Shown: positions 1 through 10,139, counted from the stretch's first letter. The stretch: 64,000 bases of DNA from Burkholderiaceae bacterium (GCA_021166725.1 JAJPES010000059.1:1-64000); one strand, 5' to 3'. Notes: generated by a model not told the origin, from the sequence alone. Numbers and translations are program-made.

Positions 1-205
1 CGCGCCGCGGCGGGGGGGGCGGCGGGGGGGGGGGGGGGGGCGTGCGCGGCCGCCCCGCCCGGGCCCCCCCCCCCCCCCCCCCCCCCACCCCCCCCCCGCC
101 CCACCGGGCCCCGGTCACCGCGCGAAGCGAACACAACGAGCGAACGCGAACAACCCCTCGGTTACACTCCCCACAAGCAGTCCTGTCACTCTCCGGAAGC
201 TCCCC
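1..205. other. G/C homopolymer start of the window, then leader of the first gene
   Basis: Bases 1 to about 118 are almost only G and C, with uninterrupted runs of G followed by runs of C, unlike anything else in the window. This looks like a contig end or base-calling artefact rather than biology. From about 119 the sequence becomes ordinary and forms the leader of the first gene; a GGAAG at about 196-200 is a possible ribosome binding site. No gene is visible. Confidence 0.6.
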
Positions 206-2299
206 ATGACCCAAGCGCACTACGCCCCCCGAGGCGACATCGCCGTCGTCACGATGGACAACCCTCCCGTCAACGGCCTCGGTCACGAATTGCGCACCGG
301 CCTCGTCGAAGCGATTCGCCGCGCGCAGGCCGACGATGCGATCCGTGCGATCGTCATTCACGGCGCGGGCAATGCGTTCTCCGGCGGCGCCGACATTCGC
401 GAGTTCAACACGCCGAAGGCACTCGCCGAGCCGACGCTGCACACGGTCATTCGGACGATCGAGGAGAGCGCGAAGCCGGTCGTCGCCGCCGTGCATGCGG
501 TGGCGATGGGCGGCGGGCTCGAACTCGCGCTGAGTTGCCACTTCCGCGTCGCCTCGCCCGGTGCACAGATCGCATTGCCCGAGGTGAAGCTCGGTATCCT
601 GCCGGGCGCCGGCGGCACGCAGCGGCTGCCGCGCGTCGTGCCGCTGGAAACCGCGGTGAACATGATCGTGACGGGCGAGCCGGTGAAGTCGGAGAAGCTC
701 GCGTCCACCCGGCTTTTCGACGAGATCGTCGAGGGCGATCTCGTCGAGGGCGCGATCGCCTTCGCGCACAAGGCGCTCGCCGAGCACCGCGGCCTGCCGA
801 AGGTGCGCGACCTGCGCGTCGAGCACGACGACGCGGAAGGCTTTCTCGGTTTTTCGCGCAACACCGTCGCAGCGGTGGCGAAGCACTTTCCGGCGCCGGT
901 GCGCTGCATCGATGCGATCGCGGGCGCCGTCACGATGAGCTTCGAGGAGGGGCTGGCCAACGAGCGGAAGCTGTTCCTCGAGCTGGTGCAGACACCCGAG
1001 TCGCGCGCGCTGCGCCACGCCTTCTTCGGCGAGCGCGCGGCGAGCAAGATTCCCGACGTTCCGTCTTCTACGCCGACCAGGAAGATCGAGCGCGCGGCGG
1101 TGATCGGCGCCGGCACGATGGGCGGCGGCATCGCGATGAACTTCGCCAACGCCGGCATCCCGGTGAAGCTGCTCGAGGTGGCGCAGGAAGCGCTCGACAA
1201 GGGCGTTGCGACGATCCGCAGGAACTACGAGAGCACCGCGAAGAAGGGCCGGATGAAGCCCGAGGACGTCGAGAAGCGCATGGCGCTGATCGAGCCGACG
1301 CTGTCGTACGACGACATCGCCGATGCCGACATCGCCGTCGAGGCCGTGTTCGAGGACATGGCGGTGAAGGAGAAGGTGTTCCGCAGGCTCGACGAGGTGA
1401 TGAAGCCCGGCGCGATCCTGGCGACGAACACATCGACGCTCGACGTGAACCGGATCGCCTCGTTCACCGGGCGGCCGCAGGACGTCATCGGAACGCACTT
1501 CTTCTCGCCCGCGAACGTGATGAAGCTGCTCGAGATCGTGCGCGGCGAGAAGACCGGCAAGGACGTGCTCGCCACGACGATGCAGCTGTCGAAGAAGCTG
1601 CGCAAGACCGGTGTCGTCTCGGGCGTGTGCGACGGCTTCATCGGCAACCGGATGATCGAGCAGTACCTGCGCCAGGCGCTGTACATGCTCGAGGAGGGCG
1701 CGACGCCGCAGCAGGTCGATCGCGCGATCGAGAGGTTCGGTTTCGCAATGGGGCCTTTCCGCATGAGCGATCTGGCCGGCAACGACGTCGGCTGGTACAT
1801 CCGCAAGCGCCGCTATGTCGAGCAGCCGAATCTCGAGTATCCACGCATCGCCGACAAGCTGTGCGAGCTGGGCCGCTTCGGCCAGAAGACCGGCGCCGGC
1901 TGGTATCGCTACGTGCCCGGCAAGCGCGACGCGCTGCCCGATCCGCAGGTCGACGAGCTGATCGCCGCGCACCGCGATTCGATCGGCGCGAAACCGCGCA
2001 GGCTTTCCGACGACGAGATCGTGCACCGGCTCGTGTTCGCGCTGGTCAACGAAGGCGCGAAGATCCTCGACGAGGGCATCGCATTGCGCGCCTCCGACAT
2101 CGACATGATCTATCTCACCGGCTACGGCTTCCCGCTGTGGCGCGGCGGGCCGATGCTCTACGCCGACCAATGCGGGCTGTACAACGTGGTGAACCGGATG
2201 CACGACTTTGCCGCCAACGCGCGCGGCGACGCCGCGTTCTGGACGCCGGCGTCGCTGCTGGCGAAGCTCGCCGCCGAAGGCAAGGGATTCAACGGTTGA
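206..2299 (+). CDS. Bifunctional enoyl-CoA hydratase / 3-hydroxyacyl-CoA dehydrogenase
   Basis: This 697-residue multifunctional beta-oxidation enzyme hydrates trans-2-enoyl-CoA and oxidises the 3-hydroxyacyl-CoA with NAD. The N-terminal crotonase domain (about 1-190) shows [20 protein letters not shown] (oxyanion hole) and [16 protein letters not shown] with the catalytic glutamates. The dehydrogenase part starts near residue 290 with the NAD motif [12 protein letters not shown], contains the catalytic-His segment [14 protein letters not shown], and ends with a second C-terminal dehydrogenase domain. The length matches FadB/FadJ-type proteins (about 700-730). A thiolase gene follows after 20 nt, so together they complete the cycle. 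FadB and FadJ cannot be told apart by eye, so no symbol is given. Confidence 0.95.
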   Translation: MTQAHYAPRGDIAVVTMDNPPVNGLGHELRTGLVEAIRRAQADDAIRAIVIHGAGNAFSGGADIREFNTPKALAEPTLHTVIRTIEESAKPVVAAVHAVAMGGGLELALSCHFRVASPGAQIALPEVKLGILPGAGGTQRLPRVVPLETAVNMIVTGEPVKSEKLASTRLFDEIVEGDLVEGAIAFAHKALAEHRGLPKVRDLRVEHDDAEGFLGFSRNTVAAVAKHFPAPVRCIDAIAGAVTMSFEEGLANERKLFLELVQTPESRALRHAFFGERAASKIPDVPSSTPTRKIERAAVIGAGTMGGGIAMNFANAGIPVKLLEVAQEALDKGVATIRRNYESTAKKGRMKPEDVEKRMALIEPTLSYDDIADADIAVEAVFEDMAVKEKVFRRLDEVMKPGAILATNTSTLDVNRIASFTGRPQDVIGTHFFSPANVMKLLEIVRGEKTGKDVLATTMQLSKKLRKTGVVSGVCDGFIGNRMIEQYLRQALYMLEEGATPQQVDRAIERFGFAMGPFRMSDLAGNDVGWYIRKRRYVEQPNLEYPRIADKLCELGRFGQKTGAGWYRYVPGKRDALPDPQVDELIAAHRDSIGAKPRRLSDDEIVHRLVFALVNEGAKILDEGIALRASDIDMIYLTGYGFPLWRGGPMLYADQCGLYNVVNRMHDFAANARGDAAFWTPASLLAKLAAEGKGFNG

Positions 2300-2319
2300 A
2301 CGGAACGGGAAAGGAAACC

Positions 2320-3498
2320 ATGCGTGAAGCAGTGATCGTTTCGACGGCGCGCACCGGACTGGCGAAGTCCTGGCGCGGTGCGCTGAACATGACGCACGGC
2401 GCGACGATGGGCGGACACGTCGTGCGCGCCGCGATCGAGCGCGCGGGCATCGAGCCCGGCGAGGTCGAGGACGTGCTGATGGGTTGCGCGACGCCCGAAG
2501 GCGCCACCGGCTGGAACGTCGCGCGCCAGGCGGCGATCGCCGCGGGCTGTCCGGTGAGCGTCTCGGGCGTCACCGTCAACCGCTTCTGCTCTTCGGGCCT
2601 GCAGACGATCGCGATGGCCGCGCAGCGCATCATCGCCGGCGAGGGCGAGATCTTCGTCGCCGGCGGGCTCGAATCGATCTCGTGCGTGCAGAACGAGTCG
2701 AACCGGCACATGTTCGTCGACAAGGGGTTGAAGAAGACCAAGCCGGAGATCTACTGGCCGATGCTGCAGACCGCCGAGACGGTCGCCCAGCGCTATGGCA
2801 TCGAGCGCGAGCGGCAGGACGAGTACGGCGCTCGCAGCCAGCAGCGCGCGGTCGCGGCGGCCGAGGCGGGTCGGTTCAAGGACGAGATCGTCCCGATCAC
2901 CGTGCGCATGGCAGTCGCCGACAAGACGAGCGGTCGGCTCGACACGCGCGAGGTGACGCTCGCCGACGACGAGGGGCGCCGCCCCGGCACGACGGTCGAG
3001 GGTATTGCGCAGATCAAGCCGGCGCTGCCCGGCGGATCGGTCGCCGCAGGCAACGCGAGCCAGTTCTCCGACGGCGCGGGCGCCTGCGTCGTGATGGACG
3101 CGTCGCTCGCCCAGAAGCGCGGGCTGGAGCCGCTGGGCTACTTTCGCGGCTTCGCGGTCGCAGGCTGCGAGCCCGACGAGATGGGCATCGGGCCGGTTTT
3201 CGCGGTGCCGAAGCTGCTCGCGCGCGCCGGCATGAAGGTCGACGACATCGACCTGTGGGAATTGAACGAGGCCTTCGCCGTGCAGGTGCTCTACTGCCGC
3301 GACAAGCTCGGAATTCCCGACGATCGACTGAACGTGAACGGCGGCGCGATCGCGGTCGGCCATCCCTACGGGATGAGCGGGCAGCGGCTCACCGGCCACG
3401 CGCTGATCGAGGGACGGCGGCGCGGGGCCCGCTGGGCCGTCGTCACGATGTGCATCGGCGGCGGGATGGGCGCCGCGGGCCTGTTCGAGATCGTCTGA
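2320..3498 (+). CDS. Acetyl-CoA acyltransferase (thiolase)
   Basis: This 392-residue thiolase cleaves 3-ketoacyl-CoA with CoA to release acetyl-CoA. The nucleophilic Cys90 lies in [10 protein letters not shown]; the C-terminal catalytic motifs are [14 protein letters not shown] (His) and [10 protein letters not shown] (second Cys). The ATG at 2320 follows AAAGGAAA. It lies 20 nt after the hydratase/dehydrogenase gene and 13 nt before an SDR gene, so it is very probably co-transcribed with both. Length and motifs are those of degradative thiolases. Confidence 0.95.
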   Translation: MREAVIVSTARTGLAKSWRGALNMTHGATMGGHVVRAAIERAGIEPGEVEDVLMGCATPEGATGWNVARQAAIAAGCPVSVSGVTVNRFCSSGLQTIAMAAQRIIAGEGEIFVAGGLESISCVQNESNRHMFVDKGLKKTKPEIYWPMLQTAETVAQRYGIERERQDEYGARSQQRAVAAAEAGRFKDEIVPITVRMAVADKTSGRLDTREVTLADDEGRRPGTTVEGIAQIKPALPGGSVAAGNASQFSDGAGACVVMDASLAQKRGLEPLGYFRGFAVAGCEPDEMGIGPVFAVPKLLARAGMKVDDIDLWELNEAFAVQVLYCRDKLGIPDDRLNVNGGAIAVGHPYGMSGQRLTGHALIEGRRRGARWAVVTMCIGGGMGAAGLFEIV

Positions 3499-3511
3499 CG
3501 GAGAGCGTCCA

Positions 3512-4288
3512 ATGTCGTTACGCGACTCGATGAACCTGGCCGGCCGCAAGGCGATCGTCACCGGGGGCTCGCGCGGGCTCGGCCTGCAGATCGCCGAGGC
3601 GCTCGGCGAAATGGGCGCGGAGATCGTGCTTGCGGCGCGCAAACAGGCGGAGCTCGACGAAGCGGTTGCGCACCTGGCCAGGCAGGGCGTCCGCGCGCAC
3701 GGCATAGCCGCCGATCTCGGCAAGCCCGAGTCGGTGGTCGCCTTCGCCGATGCGGCGCTCGGCAAGCTCGGCCACTGCGACATCCTCGTCAACAACGCCG
3801 GAACCACGTGGGGCGCGCCGATGGCCGAGCACCCGCTCGAGGCGTGGCAGAAGCTGCTGAACCTCAATCTCACCGGTGTCTTCCTGCTCACGCAGCTGAT
3901 CGGCAAGCGCTCGATGATTCCGCGCGGCTACGGACGCATCCTCATCGTCGCGTCGATCGCCGGCCTGCGCGGCAACGAGCCGGGCACGAACCACACCATC
4001 GCCTACAACACGACGAAGGGCGGTCTGGTGAACTTCACCCGCGCGCTCGCCGGCGAATGGGGCGAGCACGGCATCACCGTGAACGCGCTCGCGCCGGGCT
4101 TCTTTCCGTCGAAGATGTCGCGCGCGACGCTCGCCGAGATCGAGGACCAGGTCAAGGCGCGCACGCCGTTGCACCGGCTCGGCGACGACGAAGACCTGAA
4201 GGGCGCCGCGGTGCTCTTCTGCTCCGACGCCGGCAAGCACATCACCGGACAGATCCTCGCCGTCGACGGCGGCGTCACCGCGGTCTGA
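3512..4288 (+). CDS. SDR family oxidoreductase
   Basis: This 258-residue classical short-chain dehydrogenase/reductase shows the cofactor motif TGGSRGLG near residue 18, the NNAG motif, a catalytic YNTTK (Tyr-x3-Lys) with an upstream Ser in VASIAG, and a C-terminal GQILAVDGG typical of FabG- or gluconate-5-dehydrogenase-like enzymes. In this operon it probably acts on a hydroxyacyl or keto intermediate; the true substrate cannot be read from the sequence. It lies 13 nt after the thiolase. Confidence 0.9.
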   Translation: MSLRDSMNLAGRKAIVTGGSRGLGLQIAEALGEMGAEIVLAARKQAELDEAVAHLARQGVRAHGIAADLGKPESVVAFADAALGKLGHCDILVNNAGTTWGAPMAEHPLEAWQKLLNLNLTGVFLLTQLIGKRSMIPRGYGRILIVASIAGLRGNEPGTNHTIAYNTTKGGLVNFTRALAGEWGEHGITVNALAPGFFPSKMSRATLAEIEDQVKARTPLHRLGDDEDLKGAAVLFCSDAGKHITGQILAVDGGVTAV

Positions 4289-4332
4289 GCAACGCCCGGC
4301 ATGTCGGGCGTCAACGCAGGAGGAACGACGCA

Positions 4333-5331
4333 ATGACCGAAACGAATCGCCGCATCGTGCTCGCGCGGCGGCCCAAGGGCCCGGCGTCGGCCGACGATTT
4401 CCGGCTCGAAGAGGTGCCCGTGCCGGCGATCGCCGACGGGCAGGTGCTGGTGCGCAACCGCTTCCTGTCGCTCGATCCGTACATGCGCGGACGCATGGAC
4501 GATGCGAAGTCGTATGCCGTGCCGCAAAAGCTCGACGAGACGATGGTCGGCGGCACGGCGGGCGAAGTCGTCGAGAGCCGCAATCCCCGTTTCGCGGTAG
4601 GCGATGCGGTCGTCGGCATGCTCGGCTGGCAGCTCTACGGCGTCTCCGACGGCGGCACGCTGATGAAGGTGGACACCTCGCGCATCCCGCTGTCGGCGTA
4701 TCTCGGCACGGTCGGCATGCCCGGCGTCACCGCCTGGTACGGATTGAACCGGATCATCGCGCCGAAGGCCGGCGAGACGATCGTCGTTTCGGCGGCCAGC
4801 GGAGCGGTCGGCTCGGTCGTCGGGCAACTGGCGAAGGCGGCCGGCTGCCGCGTCGTCGGCATTGCCGGCGGCCCGCAGAAGTGCTCGATCGTCACCGACG
4901 AGTACGGCTTCGATGCGTGTGTCGACTACAAGGCGGGACGACTGTACGAAGACCTGCGCGCGGCGACGCCCGACGGCGTGGACGGTCTGTTCGAGAACGT
5001 CGGCGGCGCGCCGCTCGACGCCACGCTGCGGCGCATGAACGCCTTCGGGCGCGTCGCCGTCTGCGGGCTGATCTCAGGCTACAGCGGCGAGCCGATGCCG
5101 GTCACGCAGTTCCGCTCGATCCTCGTCAACCGCCTGCGCGTCGAAGGTTTCATCGTCTCCGAGCACATGGACGCCTGGCCGACCGCATTGGGCGAGCTCG
5201 CGCGCCGCGTCGCCGACGGCAGCCTGCGCTACCGCGAGACGATCGCGCACGGGCTCCACAGCGCGCCCGAGGCGTTTCTCGGGCTGCTGGCCGGACGCAA
5301 CGTCGGCAAGCAACTCGTCGCGCTCGATTAG
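4333..5331 (+). CDS. NADP-dependent MDR oxidoreductase (CurA/YncB-like)
   Basis: This 332-residue medium-chain reductase belongs to the zinc-independent, leukotriene-B4-dehydrogenase-like group. It shows LDPYMRGRM near the N-terminus, the Rossmann motif ASGAVGSVVGQLAKAAG, and FENVGG in the middle. These enzymes reduce alpha,beta-unsaturated carbonyls with NADPH. The ATG at 4333 is preceded by CAGGAGGA at about 4317-4324, a clear ribosome binding site. It lies 44 nt after the SDR and is probably in the same operon, possibly as an enoyl or enone reductase. Confidence 0.88.
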   Translation: MTETNRRIVLARRPKGPASADDFRLEEVPVPAIADGQVLVRNRFLSLDPYMRGRMDDAKSYAVPQKLDETMVGGTAGEVVESRNPRFAVGDAVVGMLGWQLYGVSDGGTLMKVDTSRIPLSAYLGTVGMPGVTAWYGLNRIIAPKAGETIVVSAASGAVGSVVGQLAKAAGCRVVGIAGGPQKCSIVTDEYGFDACVDYKAGRLYEDLRAATPDGVDGLFENVGGAPLDATLRRMNAFGRVAVCGLISGYSGEPMPVTQFRSILVNRLRVEGFIVSEHMDAWPTALGELARRVADGSLRYRETIAHGLHSAPEAFLGLLAGRNVGKQLVALD

Positions 5332-5422
5332 TCGCGCTCGAGCAGTCGCGCTCGATCGGCCGCGCTGGACCGGAGGACATCCGGTGCGTAGCGCTCGATC
5401 CCGACGAGCAGAGGAGACTTCG

Positions 5423-6295
5423 ATGGAATCGTTCGCCGGCAAGGTCGCCGTCATCACCGGTGCGGCAAGCGGCTTCGGCCGCGAGTTCGCCCGCCTGGGC
5501 GCCTCGCTAGGCCTGCGGCTCGCACTCGCCGACATCGAGCCCGACGCGCTCGCCGGCGTCGTCGACGAACTGCGCACGCAGGGTGCCGAGGTCTTCGGCG
5601 AGACCGTCGACGTGCGGCATGCCGGCGAGGTCGAGCGACTGGCCGAGCGCACGATCGAGCGCTTCGGCGCTGCACACCTGCTCTTCAACAATGCCGGCGT
5701 CGCCACCGGCGGCCTGCTGTGGGAAGCCAGCGAGCGCGACTGGCAGTGGGTGCTCGGCGTGAACCTGTGGGGCGCGATCCACGGCATCCGCAGCTTCGTT
5801 CCGCGCATGCTGAAGCAGGGCGACGACTGCCACGTCGTGAATACCGCATCGGTGGCCGGCCTGCTCGCCCCGCAGGGCATGGGCGTCTACAACGTCTCGA
5901 AGCACGCGGTGGTCGCACTGAGCGAGACGCTGTACCAGGACCTTCGCGCGGCCGGCGCGCCGATCGGCGTCACGCTGCTGTGTCCGGCCTTCGTGCCGAC
6001 CGGCATCGCGCGGTCGGAACGCAATCGGCCCGACGAACTGCGCGATGAGCGCGCGCCCACCGAGTCGATGAAGGCGTCGCAGCGCGCGACCGAGAAGGCG
6101 GTCGCTTCGGGGCGGGTCAGCGCCGGGCAGGTGGCGCGCATGACCTTCGATGCGATCCGCGAGAACCGCTTCTACGTGATCACGCATCCGAACATCCTGC
6201 CGTCGGTCGAACTGCGCCTGCGCGACGTGCTCGGCCAGCGCAATCCGAGCGATCCCTACACCTACAAGCCCGAGCTCTCGCAGCGCACGTCCTGA
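5423..6295 (+). CDS. SDR family oxidoreductase
   Basis: This 290-residue short-chain dehydrogenase is longer than the first SDR because of a C-terminal extension. Visible motifs are TGAASGFG, NNAGVATGG and YNVSK (Tyr-x3-Lys). The start at 5423 is chosen because GAGGAGA lies at 5411-5417 and the cofactor-binding strand begins soon after; the upstream in-frame start gives residues with no family character. Its TGA stop forms the first bases of a short repeat that recurs at 52681. The substrate is unknown. Confidence 0.9.
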   Translation: MESFAGKVAVITGAASGFGREFARLGASLGLRLALADIEPDALAGVVDELRTQGAEVFGETVDVRHAGEVERLAERTIERFGAAHLLFNNAGVATGGLLWEASERDWQWVLGVNLWGAIHGIRSFVPRMLKQGDDCHVVNTASVAGLLAPQGMGVYNVSKHAVVALSETLYQDLRAAGAPIGVTLLCPAFVPTGIARSERNRPDELRDERAPTESMKASQRATEKAVASGRVSAGQVARMTFDAIRENRFYVITHPNILPSVELRLRDVLGQRNPSDPYTYKPELSQRTS

Positions 6296-6316
6296 GAACG
6301 TGTGAACCAATCGTCC
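6293..6316 (+). repeat. Solo copy of a repeat end, starting at a stop codon
   Basis: The 24 bases beginning TGAGAACGTGTGAA match those at 52681-52704 at 23 of 24 positions. In both places the first three bases are the TGA stop codon of the upstream CDS. At 52681 the same sequence forms one end of a longer inverted-repeat element; here only one end is visible, so this looks like a half or decayed copy. Confidence 0.7.
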
Positions 6317-6342
6317 TGAGCCCGACACATGCTGGAGGCGTG

Positions 6343-7692
6343 ATGGGCACCTGCGAGAACGCGCAGCAGCGACCGATCCTCGACGGTCGGTATGCCCGGG
6401 TCGGCACGGCCGAGCGGCCGCTGCGCCTGCACTACGCGTCGTGCGGCGACGAGCGCATGCCGCTGCTGCTGATGCTGCACGGTTTTCCCGAAGGGTGGTT
6501 CGCCTGGCGCGAGCTGATGCCGGCTTTCGCGGCGCGCTTTCACGGGGTCGCTCCCGACCTGCGCGGCTACGGTCGCTCGGACAAGCCCGAGGGCGTCGGC
6601 GCGTATCGCGTGGCCGAACTCGTCGCCGACGTGGACGCGCTCGTCGATGCGCTGGGTCACGCGCGCTGCGTGCTCGTCGGTCACGACTGGGGTGGGGTGC
6701 TCGCATGGGCCTTTGCGATCGCGCATCCCGAGCGCGTCGAACGGCTGGTCATCCTCAACGCGCCGCACCCGGTGCTCTTCGCCGAAGCACTGGCGCACGA
6801 TCCTCGACAGCAGGCGGCGAGCGCGTACATGAACTGGCTGCGACGCCCGGGGTCGGAAACGGCGCTCGCGCGCGACGGTTTCGCGCGGCTCGACGCGATG
6901 CTCGAATCGATGGGCGGCGCGTCATGGCTCGATGCCGCGCGGCGCGCCGAGTACCACGAAGCGTGGGGCACGCCCGGGGCGCTGGCCGCTTCGGTGAACT
7001 ACTACCGCGCTTCGCCGCTGCATCCGCCCGACGACGACGCGCGGGGTGCACTGCCTGCGCTCGATGCAGCACGCTTCGTCGTGCGGGTTCCGACGCTCGT
7101 CGTCTGGGGCGAGCGCGACCTCGCGCTGCTGCCGTCGCTGCTCGACGGGCTCGATCGCGTCGTGCCGCAGTTGCGCCTCGTGTGCCTGGCCGAGGCGACG
7201 CACTGGCTGGTGCACGAGGCGCCGCAGCGCGTTGCGGCCGAGATAGCGGCCTTCGTCGACGATCTGGCCGACGACATCGTCGTCCGTATGGGCGCGGACG
7301 AGCGGCTCGTCGCCGACGCGCGGGCGTTGCGCGAAACGGTCTTCGTCGAAGAGCAGGGCGTGCCGGTGGCGATCGAACGCGACGGGCGCGATGCCGAGGC
7401 TTTGCATTGCGTCGCGTATCGACGGGGACGAGGGATCGCCACCGGGCGGTTGTTGCCGGAGGCGAAGATCGGCCGCATGGCCGTGCGCGCCGACGCGCGC
7501 GGACAGGGCGTGGCGACGCGCGTGCTCGAGGCGCTCGTGGCGAAGGCGCGGGCGCGCGGTGACGCCGTGGTCGAGCTCAGCGCGCAGTGCGCCGTCGAAG
7601 AGTTCTATCGTCGCAACGGATTCGAGTCGGTAGGCGCGCCCTATACCGAGGCCGGCATCGCGCACGTGCGGATGCGGCGCGTGCTCGGCTGA
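6343..7692 (+). CDS. Alpha/beta hydrolase fused to a GNAT acetyltransferase
   Basis: This 449-residue protein has two complete domains in one frame. Residues about 1-295 form an epoxide-hydrolase-like alpha/beta hydrolase: HGFPEGWFAWRELMP (oxyanion hole), VGHDWGG (nucleophile Asp), an acidic WGERD loop, and catalytic His in THWLVHEAPQ. From about residue 300 an ElaA-like GNAT domain follows, with ALRETVFVEEQGVP and the acetyl-CoA loop ARGQGVATRVL. The fusion needs no frameshift. GGAGG at 6334-6338 favours ATG 6343 over GTG 6340. No substrate is predicted. Confidence 0.87.
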   Translation: MGTCENAQQRPILDGRYARVGTAERPLRLHYASCGDERMPLLLMLHGFPEGWFAWRELMPAFAARFHGVAPDLRGYGRSDKPEGVGAYRVAELVADVDALVDALGHARCVLVGHDWGGVLAWAFAIAHPERVERLVILNAPHPVLFAEALAHDPRQQAASAYMNWLRRPGSETALARDGFARLDAMLESMGGASWLDAARRAEYHEAWGTPGALAASVNYYRASPLHPPDDDARGALPALDAARFVVRVPTLVVWGERDLALLPSLLDGLDRVVPQLRLVCLAEATHWLVHEAPQRVAAEIAAFVDDLADDIVVRMGADERLVADARALRETVFVEEQGVPVAIERDGRDAEALHCVAYRRGRGIATGRLLPEAKIGRMAVRADARGQGVATRVLEALVAKARARGDAVVELSAQCAVEEFYRRNGFESVGAPYTEAGIAHVRMRRVLG

Positions 7693-7695
7693 ACG

Positions 7696-8529
7696 TCAGC
7701 CGATGGGCTTGCGCCGGCCCAGCGCTTGCACGGTCGCGGGCGCAAGCCCGAAGCGCACGCGCCGCTCGCCCGCATGGCGGGGGACCTCGCCTGCCGGCGC
7801 CCAGCTGCGCTCGACGAACACGACGCGGCCGTCGCGCCGCACGGCGAGCACCGTCGACGCGCGCGTGCCGTAGCCCAGGTCCGGAGCGAAGATCATCGCA
7901 GGCGCCAGCAGCCGTTCACGAACCGCACCGACGCCGGTATCGGGCAGCGGGCCGTCGTCGGGGATCGAGCGGTCGGCGAGGGCATCGAACAGCGTCGGTC
8001 CGAGGTGCCGGGGAGGCGCGTGCAACGCGTCACCGAGTTGCTCGCGCAGGCGCAGCACCTTCGGCCACGGTGCATCGAGCTTGCCGTTGGACCATGCGTG
8101 CACGCCGCTGCCGGGGGCGACGATGCGCCTGGCGTCGCGGTTCGAGACGAAGAGCGCCGGCTCGTCGGCGGCGAGATCGACCAGCAGCAGGTTGAAGCCT
8201 GCGTATTGGTCGGCCTGCCCGAGCACGCGCTCGGCGTAATCGCGCGCCGGCTCCGAGCCTTCGACGAATCGGGCGACGAGCGCGCCGCGCGAGCGCGGCC
8301 CGCTGACGGGATCGGGCTCTCGCACGTTGGTGACGGCGGCGAAGCGTCCGCGCCGATCGATGGCGAGCCAGGTGCCGCCGGCACGCAGATCGCGTCCGCC
8401 GAACACCGTGTGCTTTTCGTCCCACCATGCCGCGGGCGCCGTCTCGCGCGCGTAATACTCGTCGCGGTTCGCCGCGACGACGAAGGCGAATGTTTCGTGG
8501 GCGTCGAGCGCGAAGGCGATCAGGCACAT
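7696..8529 (-). CDS. NRDE family protein (TANGO2-like)
   Basis: This 277-residue protein begins with MCLIAF and carries the family-defining NRDE tetrapeptide near residue 20, after an aliphatic strand. The family is related to eukaryotic TANGO2 and resembles N-terminal-nucleophile hydrolases (Cys2 would be the nucleophile), but its bacterial role is not established. The start at 8529 is fixed by the MCLIAF beginning; longer frames upstream have no family character. It overlaps the DUF4936 gene by 10 nt and is the last gene of the ygfZ operon. Confidence 0.88.
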   Translation of the reverse strand: MCLIAFALDAHETFAFVVAANRDEYYARETAPAAWWDEKHTVFGGRDLRAGGTWLAIDRRGRFAAVTNVREPDPVSGPRSRGALVARFVEGSEPARDYAERVLGQADQYAGFNLLLVDLAADEPALFVSNRDARRIVAPGSGVHAWSNGKLDAPWPKVLRLREQLGDALHAPPRHLGPTLFDALADRSIPDDGPLPDTGVGAVRERLLAPAMIFAPDLGYGTRASTVLAVRRDGRVVFVERSWAPAGEVPRHAGERRVRFGLAPATVQALGRRKPIG

Positions 8530-8846
8530 GGCGGCGGGCCCTTCGCCGCGTCGGCCCAGTGGAAAGTCTCGACGAAGCGTCCGCCGGCGGCGAGCGTTCC
8601 GAAGCCGAGCGCAGCCGCCTCTGCCTCGAGCGCCTCGACGAACCCGCCTTCCTGCTCGGCGCGCAGCGGCTCCCACGACTCGAGCCAGGTACGGCGGTTC
8701 TTCTCGGGCTCGTCGCGCCAGCCGAAGCGGCCGCGCACGCCGAATCGCCGCTCTACACGAGCAGCGAGCGCGTGCAGCGCCCGCGCGCAATCGGCGTTGC
8801 GCGCCGGATCGGCGCGGAACCAGACGAGGACGACGACGGCGCTCAT
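8520..8846 (-). CDS. DUF4936 family protein
   Basis: This small 108-residue protein begins MSAVVVLVWFRADP and includes FGWRDEPEKNRRTWLESWE. It resembles the DUF4936 family, which is found next to ygfZ in Burkholderiales and has no known function. It overlaps the ygfZ stop by 4 nt (ATGA) and the NRDE gene start by 10 nt, so the three genes are probably translated from one message. Confidence 0.78.
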   Translation of the reverse strand: MSAVVVLVWFRADPARNADCARALHALAARVERRFGVRGRFGWRDEPEKNRRTWLESWEPLRAEQEGGFVEALEAEAAALGFGTLAAGGRFVETFHWADAAKGPPPCA

Positions 8847-10063
8847 TCGGCAGGCAACGAGTAGGGCAGCGCCAGCGGCAGCAGTGCCTGTCCATCGACG
8901 GCAAGCGCTCCCGCGTTCGCTGCCGCGACTTGCGCTTCGTAGAGGACGTCGATCGCGCCGTCGGGCGACGGCGCCGCCGAGACGACGACGCCTACCGCTT
9001 GACCGGCCGCGTCGACGACGTCGGCGCCCGGCTGGGGTTCCCGCGAATCGGCGCCGCTCGCGGACGCGGGCGACGAAGGCCCGGCAGCGCCTGCCGTGGC
9101 GGGCGCAATCCGACCGAGGAACGCGCGCCGCTTCGTCTTGCCGAGGTAATGGCTGCGGGCGACGATCTCCTGGCCGGGGTAGCAGCCCTTCGTGAAGCTG
9201 ACCGCGGCGATCGCGTCGGCCTCGAGATTGAGCATCTGCGGCACGAATTGCTCGCTGGTGGCGGCGACGACCGACGCGACGCCGCTGCGCACGTCGGTCC
9301 ACCGCCAGGCGCGGCTGTCCACCGGCTCCAGTCGCGCACGCAGTGCCTGCCAGGCGCCCTCGATAGCGGCTACCGGGACGACGAGCAGCCAGCGCGGTAC
9401 GTCGGCGCTCGCGCCTTCCCGCGCGGCCGCAGGAAGCGGCGGCAGGCCGAGCGCGGCGAGGCGATGCGCCTGCGGCTGCCGCGAATCCGTGGCATCCGCG
9501 GCGCCCGCGAATGCCACCTGCATCGGCGCCGGCGGCGCGAGTTGCAGTCGGGCGAGCGCGTCGGCCCCGGCAGCGCCGCTCACGCCGAGCACCACCAGCG
9601 TGCCGCTTTCGTTCGTGATGCGCACCTTCGCGCGCAGCACGAACATCGTCAGCCGCCTGCGGATCGTCTCGGCGACGCTGTCGGGCAGCAACAGGCGGAT
9701 GGACGCTGCGTCGCGCCAGGCGAGCATCGTCGCCAGCAAGCGGCCCTTCGGCGAGCAGTAGCCTTGCCAGCGCGCCGCGTCGGGCGCCTGCTGCAGCACG
9801 TCGTTCGTCGTCTGCGACTGCAGGAAGCGCGCCGCGTCGTCGCCGTCGACTTGCAGTACCGACTGTCCGGGCAGCCACGCGAGCGCGCCGTCGGCGAGCG
9901 GCGTCGCGCCTGCGGCCGGCGCGGCGGATGCAATGGCGGACTGCGTGCCGTAGGCATCGTGGTGCAGTGCGATGCCGCAGCGCTGCGCCGCAGCGCGCAC
10001 CGCGCCGAGGTCGGGTGCCGCGGCCGTCGTTCTGGGGAGCGAGGGAAGGGGTGCGGAACTCAT
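8843..10063 (-). CDS. ygfZ: YgfZ/GcvT-domain folate-binding protein
   Basis: This 406-residue protein carries the YgfZ signature KGCYPGQE at about residues 292-299 with the conserved Cys. YgfZ is a tetrahydrofolate-dependent protein that supports the repair or assembly of certain Fe-S enzymes. It is longer than E. coli YgfZ (326 residues), partly because of Ala/Pro-rich stretches near the N-terminus and in the C-terminal third. It is the first gene of a three-gene minus-strand operon and is divergent from mltG. Confidence 0.92.
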   Translation of the reverse strand: MSSAPLPSLPRTTAAAPDLGAVRAAAQRCGIALHHDAYGTQSAIASAAPAAGATPLADGALAWLPGQSVLQVDGDDAARFLQSQTTNDVLQQAPDAARWQGYCSPKGRLLATMLAWRDAASIRLLLPDSVAETIRRRLTMFVLRAKVRITNESGTLVVLGVSGAAGADALARLQLAPPAPMQVAFAGAADATDSRQPQAHRLAALGLPPLPAAAREGASADVPRWLLVVPVAAIEGAWQALRARLEPVDSRAWRWTDVRSGVASVVAATSEQFVPQMLNLEADAIAAVSFTKGCYPGQEIVARSHYLGKTKRRAFLGRIAPATAGAAGPSSPASASGADSREPQPGADVVDAAGQAVGVVVSAAPSPDGAIDVLYEAQVAAANAGALAVDGQALLPLALPYSLPAE

Positions 10064-10139
10064 GGGTCGGGTGCCGAATTCGACCGATTATCATAGGAGC
10101 CCCCTCTGTCGTTGTCGAACCGCAAGGAGACCGTCTGCT

